A stretch of DNA of 7,808 bases from an uncultured Collinsella sp. GTDB taxonomy: Bacteria; Actinomycetota; Coriobacteriia; Coriobacteriales; Coriobacteriaceae. This document shows, one piece after another, positions 6,399 to 7,808 of the stretch. Under the pieces are notes generated by a model, which saw only the letters and a program-made list of their open reading frames with translations, did no database searches and was not told where the DNA came from. The first letter of the stretch is position 1. Every line of letters begins with the position of its first letter. The stretch spans positions 1 through 7,808 of the forward strand of contig CALJNY010000251.1 of assembly GCA_937981515.1 (NCBI GenBank). The letters are read 5' to 3'. The position numbers and the translations under genes are program-made.

Positions 6399-7562
6399 AT
6401 GCGTAAGATTAAGACCATCGACGACATCACTAAAGACGGCAAAGTCGAGTTTGGCGAGGGCTACGAGTTTGTAAGCACCGCCGAGGAGGCCGACGCGATC
6501 CTGATGCGCTCGACCGACCTGCACGGATACGAGCTGCCCGAGGGCATCCGCGCCATCGCCCGCTGCGGCGCCGGCGTCAACAACATCCCCGTCGAGGAGT
6601 ACGCCAAGAAGGGCGTCGTCGTCTTTAACTCCCCCGGCGCCAACAGCAACGCCGTCAAGGAGCTCGTCCTGGGCATGCTGGTGCTCTCGAGCCGCGGCGT
6701 AGTGCAGTCGATGAACTGGGTGCGCGACAACGCCGACGACCCCGAGATCCAGGTCGATGCCGAGAAAGCCAAGAAGGCCTTTGTGGGCCGCGAGCTCAAG
6801 GGCAAGCGCATCGGCGTCATCGGTCTGGGCAACGTAGGCTCCAAGGTTGCCAACGCCTGCGTCGACCTGGGCATGGACGTCTACGGCTACGATCCGTTCA
6901 TTTCCGTTGAGCACGCGTGGGTGCTGAGCCGCGAGGTGCAGCGCGTGGGCACGCTCGAGGATCTATGCCGCGGCTGCGACTACCTCACCGTGCACGTGCC
7001 CAGCAAGGCCGACACAATCGGCATGATCAGCACCGAGCAGATTAACCTGCTGGCACCCGACGCCGTGCTCATCAACTACGCGCGCGAAACCATCATTGAC
7101 GAGGACGCCGTCGACGCCGCCCTACGCGAGGGCAGGCTGAGCTGGTTTAGCTGCGACTTTGCCACGCCCAAGACCGTCAAGATGCCCAATACGTTTATCA
7201 CCACGCACTCGGGCGCCGGCACTGGCGAGGCCGAGGCCAACTGCGCCGATATGGCCATCAGCGAGCTCAAGGATTACCTGGAGAACGGCAACATCGCGCA
7301 CAGCGTCAACTACCCCGCCTGCAGCATGGGCAAGGCGCGCGCCGCGAGCCGCATCGCCTGCCTGCACGCCAACGTGCCCAACATGATTGGCCAGATCACG
7401 GCCATCCTGGCCAAGGACAACGCCAACGTGCAGCGCATGACCAACGAGTCTGCCGGCGAGAACGCCTACACCATGTTCGACACCGACGAGCACCTGAACA
7501 GCAGCACCATCGAGGCGCTCAAGCAGATTCCGTCGATGTATCGCGTGCGCGTGATCAAATAG
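6399..7562 (+). CDS. serA: D-3-phosphoglycerate dehydrogenase with C-terminal ACT domain
   Basis: A 387-residue NAD-dependent dehydrogenase that oxidises 3-phosphoglycerate to 3-phosphohydroxypyruvate, the first step of serine synthesis, making the substrate of serC. The substrate domain comes first (1-100, with RCGAGVNNIP at 55-64). The Rossmann core follows with GLGNVG (142-147) and Asp165 in YGYDP. Catalytic-type Arg229 (NYARE) and His270 (TTHSGAG) are present. Residues about 317-387 are an ACT domain, commonly the serine feedback site. The segment 253-269 between Asp253 and His270 is short and has no acidic residue after Asp253, so the usual catalytic Glu of the DVFxxEP motif is not evident. 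Acetate-type clostridial relatives also vary here. TAAGGAG (6385-6391) is 7 bases before the ATG, a strong site. No own promoter is clear. Confidence 0.94.
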   Translation: MRKIKTIDDITKDGKVEFGEGYEFVSTAEEADAILMRSTDLHGYELPEGIRAIARCGAGVNNIPVEEYAKKGVVVFNSPGANSNAVKELVLGMLVLSSRGVVQSMNWVRDNADDPEIQVDAEKAKKAFVGRELKGKRIGVIGLGNVGSKVANACVDLGMDVYGYDPFISVEHAWVLSREVQRVGTLEDLCRGCDYLTVHVPSKADTIGMISTEQINLLAPDAVLINYARETIIDEDAVDAALREGRLSWFSCDFATPKTVKMPNTFITTHSGAGTGEAEANCADMAISELKDYLENGNIAHSVNYPACSMGKARAASRIACLHANVPNMIGQITAILAKDNANVQRMTNESAGENAYTMFDTDEHLNSSTIEALKQIPSMYRVRVIK

Positions 7563-7574
7563 CGCCGGCACCAA

Positions 7575-7589
7575 GCCTGCCAGGCAGGC
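7575..7589. repeat. 15-base near-perfect palindrome after serA
   Basis: GCCTGCC-A-GGCAGGC is symmetric around 7582. As RNA it could form only a 5-bp hairpin. It sits between the serA stop codon and its terminator and may simply add structure to the 3' end. Confidence 0.5.
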
Positions 7590-7601
7590 CATGAAGCCCA
7601 T

Positions 7602-7640
7602 TCGGCCCCCGTTTTCACGAAACGGGGGCCGATTTCGTTG
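7602..7640 (+). terminator. strong terminator hairpin of serC-serA
   Basis: CGGCCCCCGTTT (7603-7614) pairs perfectly with 7620-7631 around the loop TCACG, and T7602 with A7632 extends it to 13 bp. The following ATTTCGTTG is T-rich but broken, so release may rely on the very stable stem. It closes the serine operon. Confidence 0.82.
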
Positions 7641-7679
7641 GTACGGCTGGCTTTAAAAATGATACCCAGAACAAGTTTT

Positions 7680-7808
7680 TTCGGATAATCGACAGTCCCA
7701 CCCAAATCGCTAGGCGCACCCGCTTTGATAAACAGCTTTATCAGGGACTTTAGTAGGTAAAAATCGATCTCTATATACCACATTCAAGTTGACTGTCGAT
7801 TTTCCGAA
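7680..7808. repeat. MITE-like element at the right edge, 18-bp inverted ends
   Basis: TTCGGATAATCGACAGTC (7680-7697) and GACTGTCGATTTTCCGAA (7791-7808) are inverted with one mismatch. The second arm ends exactly at the window boundary, so the repeat may extend further. Inside, TGATAAA (7726-7732) and TTTATCA (7737-7743) form a 7-bp hairpin, and AGTCCC (7695-7700) can pair with GGGACT (7744-7749). No gene is seen. The stretch 7641-7679 before it shows nothing clear. Confidence 0.6.

Noticed and set aside
7466..7783. Minus-strand frame of 105 codons at the right end
   Set aside because: It crosses the serA terminator and the inverted-repeat element, and its 3' part is antisense to serA.

Overview
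The window looks like a chromosomal stretch of a high-GC Gram-positive gut bacterium. The base composition, the strong AGGAG-type ribosome sites and the style of the serC and serA proteins suggest the class Coriobacteriia, probably a Collinsella relative. That placement is inference from recognition, not a search.

Layout, left to right. 1-338 is a gene-free leader. 339-1940 encodes a CPA1-type cation/proton antiporter with two C-terminal RCK_C regulatory domains. 1941-2662 is about 720 bases without a convincing protein gene, but it is full of structure. It holds a 96-base hairpin-forming palindrome, a divergent pair of homologous small-RNA-like units that each end in an outward-pointing intrinsic terminator, a possible multi-helix stretch, and a 123-base MITE-like element with perfect 18-base inverted ends. 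2663-2854 (minus) is a small, very acidic protein of unknown function. Divergent from it, 2969-5060 is a tightly overlapping two-gene unit: a MazG/DCTPP1-like nucleotide pyrophosphohydrolase followed by a GIY-YIG nuclease fused to a DUF2075 (COG3410) helicase-like ATPase. 5202-7562 carries serC and serA, two steps of serine biosynthesis, followed by a strong terminator hairpin. The right edge is a second MITE-like element (7680-7808) with 18-base inverted ends that coincide with the window boundary.

How it fits together. The outer genes are housekeeping: ion homeostasis on the left and serine biosynthesis on the right. The middle looks like an accessory insertion. Its genes are visibly less GC-rich (hand counts: 24/60 G+C at 3601-3660 and 28/60 at 4261-4320, against 37/60 at 6841-6900 in serA), and it is bordered on the left by repeats. 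The pyrophosphohydrolase and nuclease-helicase pair overlap by 8 bases, so they are probably translated together. One enzyme would act on nucleotides and the other on nucleic acid, which fits a phage-defence or nucleic-acid quality-control role. The GIY-YIG/DUF2075 fusion is a known domain architecture, but its function is not established from what can be seen here. This cassette and the divergent small-RNA pair are the two most interesting parts of the window.
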